Positions 9,116 to 16,895 of a stretch of DNA of 45,846 bases are shown in pieces. Numbering within the stretch: position 1 is the stretch's first letter; the number at the start of each line of letters is the position of its first letter. A program made the position numbers and the translations under genes. Location: NCBI GenBank assembly GCA_949282965.1, contig CASDQW010000076.1:1-45846 (forward strand). The letters are read 5' to 3'. Source of the DNA: an uncultured Lentisphaeria bacterium (lineage in GTDB: Bacteria; Verrucomicrobiota; Lentisphaeria; Victivallales; Victivallaceae). Under the pieces are notes generated by a model. The model worked only from the letters and a program-made list of their open reading frames with translations. It had not been told where the DNA came from and did no database searches.

Positions 9116-10189
9116 GTGGGGGAGATTCTCGGCACGTCGTGGTTTGATTATGAGTTGCCGGAAGAGCTGATCGCTCAGCATCCGACGGAACGGCGGGATG
9201 GTTCGCGGTTAATGGTGCTGGATCGGGTTTCCGGAGAGACGGAGATTCACCCGTTTCACGATATCGTACAGTATCTGGAGCCGGGCGACGTGCTGGTCTG
9301 CAACGATACCCGGGTACTGCGCGGACGTATGTTCGCCCGCAAAAACGGGGTGCCGGACGGTGCCCGGTTCGAACTGTTGCTGGTGGCGGCGCTGGATCCG
9401 TCGGGACGACGGTGGAAGGCGTTGCTCAAACCCGGGAAACGGGCAATCCCCGGTACGCGTGCCGTGCTGCTGGAGCACGACGGGGCGATCAATGACCGGG
9501 GAGATGACTTTACGGTGCTCGGCCGCTGTGACGACGAGGCATTCGAGATTGAGTTCGGGCAGGGGGATCCGGAAGAGCTGCAGCGCCGTTACGGGCACGT
9601 GCCGCTGCCGCCTTATATCCGGCGCGGCGATGAGGCCGCCGATTCGGAACGGTATCAGACGGTGTTCGCGCGGCATCCGGGAGCGGTGGCAGCGCCGACC
9701 GCGGGACTGCACTTCACTCCGGAAATTCTGGAGGAACTGCGCCGGAAGGGGGTTCGGATTGCGGCGGTTACCCTGCACGTCGGGCCGGGGACGTTCAAAC
9801 CGGTTTCCGTGGAAGATGTCTCCCGGCACCGGATGCATTCGGAGGAATATTTCCTGACGGAGGAGACGGCGGCGCTGGTCAACGAAGCCCATGCCGCGGG
9901 GCGGCGGGTGCTGGCAGTGGGGACCACCTCGGTCCGGGTACTGGAAAGCTGCGCGCGGGAGGACGGCACGGTTCTGCCCGGACATGGTCATACCGAACTG
10001 TTCCTTTATCCGCCGTACCGGCCCCGGGCGGTGGACCGGCTGCTGACCAACTTTCATTTACCGAAGAGTACGCTGCTGATGCTGGTTTCGACCTTTGCCG
10101 ACCGGGAGAAGGTACTGGCGGCCTACGATCGCGCCATCCGGGAGCGAATGCGCTTCTACAGTTACGGGGACTGCATGCTGCTGAAGTGA
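9116..10189 (+). CDS. queA: S-adenosylmethionine:tRNA ribosyltransferase-isomerase QueA
   Basis: QueA transfers and isomerises the ribosyl moiety of AdoMet to 7-aminomethyl-7-deazaguanine in tRNA, giving epoxyqueuosine. Family landmarks: FDYELPEELIAQHPTERRDGSRL at the N-terminus, DVLVCNDTRVL near 57, and APTAGLHFTPE near 193, ending with TNFHLPKSTLLMLV. Length 357 is normal. A GTG at 9116, three bases after the rhomboid stop, is the likely start because the N-terminal motif leaves no room for a later one. Tgt, the preceding enzyme, is at 4.6 kb. Confidence 0.96.
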   Translation: MGEILGTSWFDYELPEELIAQHPTERRDGSRLMVLDRVSGETEIHPFHDIVQYLEPGDVLVCNDTRVLRGRMFARKNGVPDGARFELLLVAALDPSGRRWKALLKPGKRAIPGTRAVLLEHDGAINDRGDDFTVLGRCDDEAFEIEFGQGDPEELQRRYGHVPLPPYIRRGDEAADSERYQTVFARHPGAVAAPTAGLHFTPEILEELRRKGVRIAAVTLHVGPGTFKPVSVEDVSRHRMHSEEYFLTEETAALVNEAHAAGRRVLAVGTTSVRVLESCAREDGTVLPGHGHTELFLYPPYRPRAVDRLLTNFHLPKSTLLMLVSTFADREKVLAAYDRAIRERMRFYSYGDCMLLK

Positions 10190-10197
10190 AAGGACGC

Positions 10198-11337
10198 ATG
10201 AAACGCAATTCGGTTCTGCATTGGCTGCTGGGTGGGGCGGTTCTTCTGGCTGTCGGCGGCTGCATCGGTGGGGGCGGCGGGGCGGCGTCCTCGCCGGATG
10301 AATCGGTTTTGTCCGGGGAGCGGGCCAGGGAACTTGCCGAAAGAAATCTGCTGGACGTGCGCGTGGACGAACATTTGCAGTCTCTGGCCCGGGAACATGA
10401 GCATCAGGATGTGTTGCTGTCCGTTCCGGGGCGGATTCGGGAGCGGCAGTCCGGAAGCGGGGATGCCGTTGAGGCTGCGGCGGGAGCGCGCCGGGCGCTG
10501 GAAATGGCGCTGGCGTACCAGCATCAGCTGCTTTCTCCAGGAGAAGACACCGGCGCGGAACTGGCCCGGGCACGTTGCCGCCGGCTGCTGGCACTGGAAT
10601 GCGACGAGGTTGTCGCCGGGGTGGTTTCGCTGGAAAAACAGCGGGCGATCCTGGCAGACGGGCGGACGGATGCGGGCTTTGCCGGAGAGCTGGAGCGGGA
10701 ATCGGCCGCCGTGGATCAGGCGCTGGTGGAGAAATATATGGAATTGCGCACCCTGATCGGGTTGCCGCCGGGAACGGAGCTGAAGCTGGAAGCATCACCG
10801 ATGCCGCTGGTTGCGGTGCCGGAGGCGGAGCAGTTGGAAGTGGCGCTTTCCCTGCGTCCGGAATTTGCAAATTCTCCGGTGTCTCCGGGGGAACTGGCTG
10901 CCGCAGCGCGGCATCTGGCGGAACGCCTGCCGCCGGAGAGTGAAGATCCGGTGCTGCTCGGATGGCGTTGTACGGAGATGCTGCTGCGGCTGCCGCGGCA
11001 GCTGGCGGAACGCTCTCTGGCGGAACAACAGACTGCGCCGGTAACGCGTTACGTGCTGGCGGCGCTGGCGCTGGACCGGCAGCTGGTGCTGGATCGACAG
11101 GAAGTGTCGCGCTGCCGCCGGGCGGAGGAACTGGCCGCGGCGGGTCCGGAAACGGATACGGCGGTCCGGTTGGAACGGGAACGGGTGGCGCTGACATTGC
11201 GTCAGGCGGAATTGCGTCTGGCGGCCGATCTCGGGTTGTCGCCGGGAACAGGCCGGGTGGCGGTGCCGCCGCCCGGAACGATGTCGCCGGAGACGGAACG
11301 GGCGGTGGAGTTGCTGTTGCGGATATCAGGCCGTTGA
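10198..11337 (+). CDS. lipoprotein resembling TolC-family outer-membrane efflux proteins
   Basis: The N-terminus is a lipoprotein signal (MKRNSVLHW, hydrophobic stretch, lipobox AVGGC with Cys near 22). The rest is long Ala/Glu/Arg/Leu helices in two similar halves, each ending in a Leu-rich turn (LRTLIGLPPGTEL near 190 and LRLAADLGLSPGTG near 353). A connecting ALSLRPEF is a phrase common in TolC-family repeats. I therefore lean to a short, divergent TolC-like component, but the usual beta-barrel strands are not obvious and no membrane-fusion or pump gene is adjacent. Start at ATG 10198 gives the cleaner signal; a GTG at 10186 overlaps the queA stop. Confidence 0.55.
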   Translation: MKRNSVLHWLLGGAVLLAVGGCIGGGGGAASSPDESVLSGERARELAERNLLDVRVDEHLQSLAREHEHQDVLLSVPGRIRERQSGSGDAVEAAAGARRALEMALAYQHQLLSPGEDTGAELARARCRRLLALECDEVVAGVVSLEKQRAILADGRTDAGFAGELERESAAVDQALVEKYMELRTLIGLPPGTELKLEASPMPLVAVPEAEQLEVALSLRPEFANSPVSPGELAAAARHLAERLPPESEDPVLLGWRCTEMLLRLPRQLAERSLAEQQTAPVTRYVLAALALDRQLVLDRQEVSRCRRAEELAAAGPETDTAVRLERERVALTLRQAELRLAADLGLSPGTGRVAVPPPGTMSPETERAVELLLRISGR

Positions 11338-11372
11338 AAAAATAGAGTTCAGATGGGAAAGGAAACGGGAAG

Positions 11373-12131
11373 ATGATGGAGTCGGGACTGGTGTCGATTT
11401 CGTTTCGCAAGCTGTCGGTGCGGGAGATCGTGGAATTGTGCGTCCGCAGCGGCCTGAAACTGATCGAATGGGGAGGCGATGTGCATGTTCCACCCGGTGA
11501 TCGCGCGGCGGTGGAAATGGCGACGGCACTGATGGCGGATCACGGTTTGCGTTGTTCCTCCTACGGGTCCTATTACCGGGCTGGTACGCCGGATCGTCCT
11601 CCCTTTGAAAAGATTGTCGAAACGGCAGGGGCGCTGGGCGCGCCGACCATCCGGGTATGGGCGGGCAATACGGGGTCGGCGGAGACGGATCCCGCGCAAC
11701 GCGACGCGGTGGTGGCCGATTTGTATCAATGCTGCCGTCTGGCGGCGGCGGCGGGTATGACGGTGACGACTGAGTTTCATGGCAAAACGCTGACTGACAC
11801 CAACGAATCGGCCGAGCTGTTGTTCAAGGAAGTCGGGGATCCGCAGCTGCGTTCCGGCTGGCAGCCGGCGGTGGGGCAGTCGTTTGACTACCGGATGGCG
11901 GGGTTGCGGACGATGTTGCCGGTACTGACGACGCTGCACGTTTTTCAATGGAATGATCCGACGGTACGGCGGCCTCTGGCGGAAGGCGCGGCGGACTGGC
12001 GGCGGTATTTGCGGACGGTGGCGGATTCGGGTGGGGATCACGCGGCGCTGCTGGAGTTCTTCATGGACGATTCCCCGGAACAATGCGTGGCCGATGCCGC
12101 GACGCTGAACAGTTGGCTGGCGGAACTCTGA
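11373..12131 (+). CDS. sugar phosphate isomerase/epimerase (xylose-isomerase-like TIM barrel)
   Basis: A member of the AP-endonuclease-2/xylose-isomerase-like TIM-barrel family, 252 aa. Expected metal/substrate positions are visible: EWGGDVHV near 30 (first barrel Glu and His), VWAGNTGS near 95, the metal Glu in TTEFHGKTLTD near 130, and LEFFMDDSPEQ near 230 supplying the last acidic ligands. The family covers hydroxypyruvate isomerase, inosose and ketose epimerases; substrate is not determinable. Tandem ATGs at 11373 and 11376. It begins a run of three overlapping or nearly abutting genes with the acetyltransferase and HD protein. Confidence 0.82.
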   Translation: MMESGLVSISFRKLSVREIVELCVRSGLKLIEWGGDVHVPPGDRAAVEMATALMADHGLRCSSYGSYYRAGTPDRPPFEKIVETAGALGAPTIRVWAGNTGSAETDPAQRDAVVADLYQCCRLAAAAGMTVTTEFHGKTLTDTNESAELLFKEVGDPQLRSGWQPAVGQSFDYRMAGLRTMLPVLTTLHVFQWNDPTVRRPLAEGAADWRRYLRTVADSGGDHAALLEFFMDDSPEQCVADAATLNSWLAEL

Positions 12132-12133
12132 CG

Positions 12134-12649
12134 GTGGAATGGCGCATTCGCGTCTATCGCCCCGGTGATGAGACGGCGGTGTCGCAGTTGGCGGCGAGTT
12201 GTTTTGACGAAGCGCTGCGGCCGTATTACGAGGAAGACGGCTGCCGGTTGTTTTTTGCCTACATCGCGCCGGGGGAAATCGCCGCGCGGCAGTCGCACGG
12301 GGCGCAGTTGTTCCTGGCGGAAACGGCGGAAGGTGCGCTGGCCGGTTTTCTCGAGATGCGCCATTTTTGTCATATTTCCATGCTGTTTACCGGGAAGGCG
12401 TTTCGCCGCATGGGCGTGGCCCGGAAATTGATCGACCGGGTGACGCCGCTGGCGGTCCGGATGCACGGAAAGGATTTCGGCGGGCTGACGCTGCTGGCGG
12501 TTCCGGGCGCGGTATCGGTGTACCGGAAACTGGGATTTCTGGAAGATGGCCCCGAACAGAAGGCCTGCGGCGTGCGCTTTGTGCCGATGCGGCGCCGGGA
12601 CGGCGACGAGACGGCCGGGGCCGGGGAGCATGATGGAAAAATACGATGA
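12134..12649 (+). CDS. GNAT-family N-acetyltransferase
   Basis: A 171-residue GNAT-fold protein. RVYRPGDETAVSQLAASCF is the usual beta1-alpha1 start, LFLAETAEGALAGFLEMR forms beta2-3, FTGKAFRRMGVARKLI holds the acetyl-CoA pyrophosphate-binding loop in the R-x-x-G form, and VPGAVSVYRKLGFLEDG is the C-terminal helix-strand with the conserved YRKLGF. The start is taken as GTG 12134, two bases after the isomerase stop, which suits coupled translation; no ATG lies in frame near it. The 3' end overlaps the HD gene by 20 bases. Acetyl acceptor unknown. Confidence 0.85.
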   Translation: MEWRIRVYRPGDETAVSQLAASCFDEALRPYYEEDGCRLFFAYIAPGEIAARQSHGAQLFLAETAEGALAGFLEMRHFCHISMLFTGKAFRRMGVARKLIDRVTPLAVRMHGKDFGGLTLLAVPGAVSVYRKLGFLEDGPEQKACGVRFVPMRRRDGDETAGAGEHDGKIR

Positions 12650-13409
12650 CGATGCCCTCGGAGAACGCTTCCGGCGCTATGCGGAAGGCTTTCTCGGAGG
12701 CGGAGAGGAATTCGACCGTTCGATCCGGCTGAAAATCGATCATTCGTTCCGGGTGCGGGCGGAGGCGGCGGCGCTTGCCGCCGCCGAAGGTTTTTCTCCG
12801 GCGGCCGCCCGGTTGACCGACATGGCCGCGATGCTGCATGATTTCGGCAGATTCGAGCAGTTCCGCCGGTTCCGGACCTTTCACGACGCGGTCAGCGTCG
12901 ATCACGGACAGCTCGGAGCCCGACTGCTGGTGACAAACCGTTTCCCGACAGGAAGGACGCCTGCGGAACGGGGAATCGTGCTGGCGGCCGTGCGCTGGCA
13001 TAATGCACCGACGCTGCCGCCGGGCCTGACCGGTACCGCACGCCAGGTGGCGGCGGCCGTCCGGGACGCGGACAAACTGGATATTCTGCCGATCCTGCTC
13101 GACTATCTGGGGCACCCCGACAATCGCGCCGTGGTCTGGAATCTGGCGGACAGTACCGAGCTGACGCCCGCGGTTCGGGAGCGGCTGCTGCGGAAGGAGC
13201 CGCCGTTTTACCGGGATTTCCGCAATTCAGCGGATTTTGTGGTGTCCAAACTGGGGTGGGTATACGATCTGCAATATGACCATTCCCGGGCCGAATTTGC
13301 GCGGCGCGATTATCTCGGCCGGCTGCGGCGGTATCTGCCGGATACCGCGGAGATTGCGGAAATTTTCGAACTCGTGTCAAAAGAGCTTGAGTCTCGAGAG
13401 AAGCGGTAG
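12630..13409 (+). CDS. HD-domain metal-dependent phosphohydrolase
   Basis: An HD-superfamily protein of 259 aa. Metal ligands appear in order: the His of KIDHSFRV near 35, the HD pair in AMLHDFGRFEQF near 74, SVDHGQLGA near 96, and the Asp of RDADKLDIL near 150. This arrangement fits small HD hydrolases acting on nucleotides or phosphoesters. It overlaps the acetyltransferase gene; tandem ATGs at 12630 and 12633 follow GGGGAG, and the second has the better spacing. The last codons contain the promoter of the following transporter pair. Confidence 0.82.
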   Translation: MMEKYDDDALGERFRRYAEGFLGGGEEFDRSIRLKIDHSFRVRAEAAALAAAEGFSPAAARLTDMAAMLHDFGRFEQFRRFRTFHDAVSVDHGQLGARLLVTNRFPTGRTPAERGIVLAAVRWHNAPTLPPGLTGTARQVAAAVRDADKLDILPILLDYLGHPDNRAVVWNLADSTELTPAVRERLLRKEPPFYRDFRNSADFVVSKLGWVYDLQYDHSRAEFARRDYLGRLRRYLPDTAEIAEIFELVSKELESREKR

Positions 13410-13415
13410 TATATT
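13387..13415 (+). promoter_or_regulatory. sigma70-type promoter for the split YeeE/YedE transporter
   Basis: TTGAGT (13387-13392), spacer of exactly 17 bases, TATATT (13410-13415). It sits across the stop codon of the HD gene, 80 bases before the transporter's first ATG (13498). Predicted start near 13422. Confidence 0.6.
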
Positions 13416-13497
13416 ATGAAATGCGCCGCACGGGAGGGCGTTTCGTGCACGAGGCGGTTACAGAACAGGACGGAAATCGGGAAACGGGACAGTCGAG

Positions 13498-14037
13498 ATG
13501 AATTTATTTACCGCAAAATGGCCGTTTTACATCAGCGGACCGCTGCTGGCGCTGCTGATGGTACTGTCCCTGTACATTTTCGATGACGTGATCGGCCTGG
13601 GTGACGCGTTGACCGTGGCCACCGAATATTGCGGCGGCGCCGTGACGGAACAGCAGTTCGGGGATCCGCCGCCGCTGGACTGGCAGCTGGGGCTGCTGGT
13701 GGGGCTGTTCATCGGGGCGCTGGTCGGGGCGTTGATGGGGAACAAGTTCAAGCCGGAACTGATGGCCGAAGGCGGAGGTTCGTTTACCGTCAAGACGCTG
13801 CGGACCGTCGGCTGCGGCATGGGCGGCGGGTTTCTGGTGATGCTGGGCATTCAGCTGGCCGGCGATTCGGTATTTGGGCAGATCAGCGCCGCGATGCAGC
13901 TTTCCGGCGGGGCGTGGGTGTTTCTGATCGCCATGACGGTAACCGGCTGCGCACTGGCGATTCTGCTGGAGCGGCGCGGTGAAGGCGGCGCATCCGGCAA
14001 AGGCGCGTCCGGCAAGGCTGCGGCGAAAGGGAAATGA
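13498..14037 (+). CDS. YeeE/YedE-family transporter, N-terminal half protein
   Basis: A 179-residue membrane protein with about four helices, resembling the first half of YeeE/YedE (sulfur-compound transport) proteins. Notable residues are YCGGAVT near 43, a glycine-rich entry (GLFIGALVGALMGNKF) near 75, TVGCGMGGGFLVMLG near 103, and TGCALAIL near 147. Thiosulfate transporters of this family depend on conserved Cys, and the GCGxGGG site resembles the half-channel signature. The C-terminus is a Lys/Gly/Ala-rich tail (GKGASGKAAAKGK). The second half is a separate gene four bases downstream, so the pair should form the full channel. Substrate (thiosulfate, selenite-like or other) unproven. Confidence 0.72.
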   Translation: MNLFTAKWPFYISGPLLALLMVLSLYIFDDVIGLGDALTVATEYCGGAVTEQQFGDPPPLDWQLGLLVGLFIGALVGALMGNKFKPELMAEGGGSFTVKTLRTVGCGMGGGFLVMLGIQLAGDSVFGQISAAMQLSGGAWVFLIAMTVTGCALAILLERRGEGGASGKGASGKAAAKGK

Positions 14038-14041
14038 AGTC

Positions 14042-14605
14042 ATGCATCCGCTTGATCTTTCGGACAATTATAAACTGGCGGCGGCGATCATCGTCGGCAT
14101 GGCATTCGGTTTTGTCTTCATCAAGAGCGATCTGGCCTGGCCGAAGAGTCTGCTGGAGGCGTTCCGCCTGCGCAACGGGCGGATCATCAAAACCGTGTTG
14201 CTGACACTGGCGGCGGGGGCGGTGCTGTTCTACTGCGCCCGTCGGCTTGGACTGGCGGAGGTCCGGGTGCGGCCCTCCTATTTCTGGGGGTCGCTGCTGG
14301 GCGGCGTCATTGCCGGAATCGGCATGGTGCTGTGCGCCATGACGCCGATGACGGCACTGTCGTGTCTGGCGACGGGGCGGTTTTACGCCATCTGGCCGAT
14401 CGTGGGCATGCTGCTGGCGCTGCCGGCGGTGCGGCTGGTGTCGGAACAGTTGTCGCGTTCGATATACCGCTGGAGCGAACCGATGAGCGCACCGTGGGAG
14501 CCGTCGGTGTTCTGGGCGGTGGATAATCCGGCGCTGTATGCGGCGGGGATTTTGATTGTGCTGTTGCTGCTGGTGCATTTTACGGTGGGGGATCCGGAGG
14601 AGTGA
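14042..14605 (+). CDS. YeeE/YedE-family transporter, C-terminal half protein
   Basis: A 187-residue membrane protein, the expected partner of the preceding gene. Helices: KLAAAIIVGMAFGFVFI near 12, a following TM near 52, and the signature helix pair GGVIAGIGMVLCAMTPMTALSCLATG near 85-110, with Cys residues that match the second pseudo-repeat of YeeE/YedE. A small periplasmic/cytoplasmic loop with two conserved Trp follows, then the last helix at 160-182. It starts four bases after the upstream stop. A two-gene arrangement of this family is known in some bacteria but is less common than a fused gene. Confidence 0.72.
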   Translation: MHPLDLSDNYKLAAAIIVGMAFGFVFIKSDLAWPKSLLEAFRLRNGRIIKTVLLTLAAGAVLFYCARRLGLAEVRVRPSYFWGSLLGGVIAGIGMVLCAMTPMTALSCLATGRFYAIWPIVGMLLALPAVRLVSEQLSRSIYRWSEPMSAPWEPSVFWAVDNPALYAAGILIVLLLLVHFTVGDPEE

Positions 14606-14640
14606 GTGTGCCGGGGCAATCGCAGGTGGAAGCAATTCGG

Positions 14641-14668
14641 TTGACGGTTAGGTAAAAACCTGAATATG
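14641..14668 (+). promoter_or_regulatory. possible promoter for leuC-leuD
   Basis: TTGACG (14641-14646), five of six to the -35 consensus, is followed after 16 bases by AATATG (14663-14668), a poor -10. AGGT-AAAA-ACCT in the spacer could form a tiny hairpin. No leucine-rich leader peptide or T-box is visible. If real, the transcript starts about 8 bases before ATG 14682, leaving little room for the GGGAGAG ribosome-binding site, so I hold this loosely. Confidence 0.3.
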
Positions 14669-14681
14669 GGAGAGTGTTAGA

Positions 14682-15968
14682 ATGGGAAAAACATTGGCGC
14701 AGAAAATTTTCGATGCGCATCGCGTGGATACGCCGGCGCCGGGAGTGGCGGTGTTGGCGCTGGACCGGGTGTTCTGTCATGAAATCACCACTCCGATCGC
14801 ACTGAACGATCTGGTGGCCAAGGGCAAGGACCGGGTGTTCGACCCGTCCCGGATCAAGGCGGTGATCGACCATGTGACCCCCGCGAAGGATTCCAAGACC
14901 GCCGAACAGGGGAAAACGCTGCGGGACTGGGCGCGCCGCCACGGTATCGCGGATTTCTTCGACATCGGTGAAAACGGGGTCTGTCATGCGATATTTCCGG
15001 AAAAGGGCTTTGTGCGGCCCGGTTTTACGGTGATCATGGGGGATTCGCACACCTGCACGCACGGTGCGTTTGGCGCGTTTGCGGCGGGAGTCGGTACCAC
15101 CGATTTGGAAGTGGGCATTCTCAAAGGTGTCTGCTCCATGCGTGATCCGGAAACGATCAAGATCAACGTGACCGGCAAACTCCGTCCCGGCGTCTTCGCC
15201 AAGGACGTGATTCTCGCCATCATCAAGAAGCTGACGGTCAACGGCGCGACCGACAAGGTCATCGAATTCGCCGGGCCGGTGGTGGACGGGTTCGACATGG
15301 ATTCGCGCATGACGCTCTGTAACATGGCGATCGAAGCCGGCGGCACCTGCGGCGTCTGCTACCCGGATATGACGACGGTGGAATACCTCTGGCCGTTCAT
15401 CCGCGAGGAATTTGCCGACAAGGCGGCGGCGCTGGCCGAATACTCGAAATGGCGTCCGGACGAAGATGCCGAATACGCCGCGGTCATTGACTTCTGTGTC
15501 GATGATCTGGAGCCGCAGGTGACGCACGGCTACAAGCCGGATCAGGTGAAAAACGTCAGCGAGATGGCCGGGACTCCGGTCAATCAGGTCTATATCGGTT
15601 CCTGTACGAACGGACGGCTGGGGGATTTGCGGATTGCCGCCGGAGTGTTGAAGGGGCACCGGATTCATCCGAATGTGCGCGGCATTGTGTCGCCCGCGAC
15701 GCCGAAGATCTATTCGCAGGCGCTGGAAGAAGGGCTGATCAAGATTTTCATGGACGCCGGTTTCTGCGTGACCAATCCGACCTGCGGTGCGTGCCTCGGG
15801 ATGAGCAACGGTGTCCTGGCCAAAGGCGAGGTCTGCGCTTCGACCACCAACCGAAATTTCAACGGGCGCATGGGCAAGGGCGGCATGGTGCATTTGATGA
15901 GTCCGGCGACCGCGGCGGCGACCGCCATTGCCGGGGTGATCACCAATTCGCCGCTGTTCCACAAGTAA
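14682..15968 (+). CDS. leuC: 3-isopropylmalate dehydratase large subunit
   Basis: LeuC is the iron-sulfur subunit of isopropylmalate isomerase in leucine synthesis. At 428 aa it matches the shorter archaeal-type/HACN-like LeuC rather than the about 466-residue E. coli form. Cluster ligands are seen in YIGSCTNGRLGDL near 306 and in NPTCGACLG near 366; GDSHTCTHGAFGAFAAGVGTTD near 117 is the substrate-binding signature and MSPATAAATAIAG the C-terminal one. It is followed by leuD after 19 bases; leuA and leuB are not nearby. Paralogues of this type can act on homoaconitate or methylmalate, so the substrate is likely but not certain. Confidence 0.9.
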   Translation: MGKTLAQKIFDAHRVDTPAPGVAVLALDRVFCHEITTPIALNDLVAKGKDRVFDPSRIKAVIDHVTPAKDSKTAEQGKTLRDWARRHGIADFFDIGENGVCHAIFPEKGFVRPGFTVIMGDSHTCTHGAFGAFAAGVGTTDLEVGILKGVCSMRDPETIKINVTGKLRPGVFAKDVILAIIKKLTVNGATDKVIEFAGPVVDGFDMDSRMTLCNMAIEAGGTCGVCYPDMTTVEYLWPFIREEFADKAAALAEYSKWRPDEDAEYAAVIDFCVDDLEPQVTHGYKPDQVKNVSEMAGTPVNQVYIGSCTNGRLGDLRIAAGVLKGHRIHPNVRGIVSPATPKIYSQALEEGLIKIFMDAGFCVTNPTCGACLGMSNGVLAKGEVCASTTNRNFNGRMGKGGMVHLMSPATAAATAIAGVITNSPLFHK

Positions 15969-15987
15969 TTCCGGAGAGTTCCGTATC

Positions 15988-16512
15988 ATGAAAAACTTCA
16001 ATGGCAAAATTCTGTTTCTCGACCGTTCGGACATCAATACCGATGAAATCATTCCGGCGAAATACCTGACCGAATTGACCAAGGAGGCGCTCCGGCCGTA
16101 CTGTCTGGAAGACCTGGCGCTGCCCGGTTTCGAACCCCGCCGGGACGTGGCGGACAAGGCGGTGATCGTGACCCGCGCCAATTTCGGCTGCGGCTCGTCC
16201 CGCGAACACGCGCCGTGGGTGCTGGAATGCAACGGGATCAATCTGGTGATCGCGGAGAACTTCGCCCGGATTTTCCGGCAGAACATGTTCAACTGCGGCT
16301 GCATGGCCGTGTCGCTGGCGCCGGAGACGATCGATGAGATTTTCACTGTGTTTGCCGCGACCGGGGCGGAATGCGTGACCGATCTGGAACGGATGACTTT
16401 TACCATCAGCAACGGGAAGGAATCCCGGGTCTATCCCTTTACCGTCGGGAGTTTCGACCTGGAGCTGGTGAAGGCCGGCGGCTGGGTGGATTACGCGGAT
16501 AAAAAATATTGA
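15988..16512 (+). CDS. leuD: 3-isopropylmalate dehydratase small subunit
   Basis: LeuD provides the swivelling domain that closes the active site over the LeuC cluster. The domain runs through FLDRSDINTDEIIPAKYL near 10, TRANFGCGSSREHAPWVL near 62 (the substrate-discriminating loop), and INLVIAENFARIFRQNMFNCG near 90. Length 174 aa fits the short subunit that pairs with HACN-type LeuC. A GGAGAG lies 10 bases upstream of ATG 15988. Confidence 0.92.
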   Translation: MKNFNGKILFLDRSDINTDEIIPAKYLTELTKEALRPYCLEDLALPGFEPRRDVADKAVIVTRANFGCGSSREHAPWVLECNGINLVIAENFARIFRQNMFNCGCMAVSLAPETIDEIFTVFAATGAECVTDLERMTFTISNGKESRVYPFTVGSFDLELVKAGGWVDYADKKY

Positions 16513-16543
16513 GAGCGGCAACAGGAGAGACGGAGGCGCAAAG

Positions 16544-16852
16544 ATGATTCACGTGATTGCCAGAATCGGCGTCAAGCCGGGACGGATGGAAGAGTTCCTG
16601 CGGATTTTCAAGGCCAATGTGCCCGCGGTACTGGCCGAGGACGGATGCCATGGCTACGTTCCCTGTCTGGATTTCGACACCGGGCTGCCGGCGCAGGGCG
16701 GCGCCGACCCGAATGTGATGACTGTGCTGGAATGCTGGGAAAGCCTGGATCACCTGAAACGCCATCTGGCCTCGCCGCATATGAAAGCCTATGGCGAAGC
16801 GGTGGCCGACCTCCGTACCGATACGGTGCTGACGGTGGTGGAACCGGCTTGA
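16544..16852 (+). CDS. antibiotic biosynthesis monooxygenase (ABM) domain protein
   Basis: A 102-residue ferredoxin-like ABM/Dabb-type protein: IARIGVKPGRMEEFLRIF opens the fold, GCHGYVPCLD lies on strand two, and VMTVLECWESLDHLKRHLASPHMKAYGEAVADL is the long helix-strand region typical of the family. Such small proteins include quinol monooxygenases (YgiN) and heme-degrading enzymes, but many have no assigned reaction. It follows leuD by 31 bases and may share its transcript. Confidence 0.8.
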   Translation: MIHVIARIGVKPGRMEEFLRIFKANVPAVLAEDGCHGYVPCLDFDTGLPAQGGADPNVMTVLECWESLDHLKRHLASPHMKAYGEAVADLRTDTVLTVVEPA

Positions 16853-16895
16853 GTCGCCGCCAACGCCTCCGGGAAAGGGGGCGGAGCGAAGGATT

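Noticed and set aside
14606..14681. A leucine attenuator or T-box before leuC
   Set aside because: The 76-base gap has no Leu-codon leader peptide and no long stem or T-box consensus.
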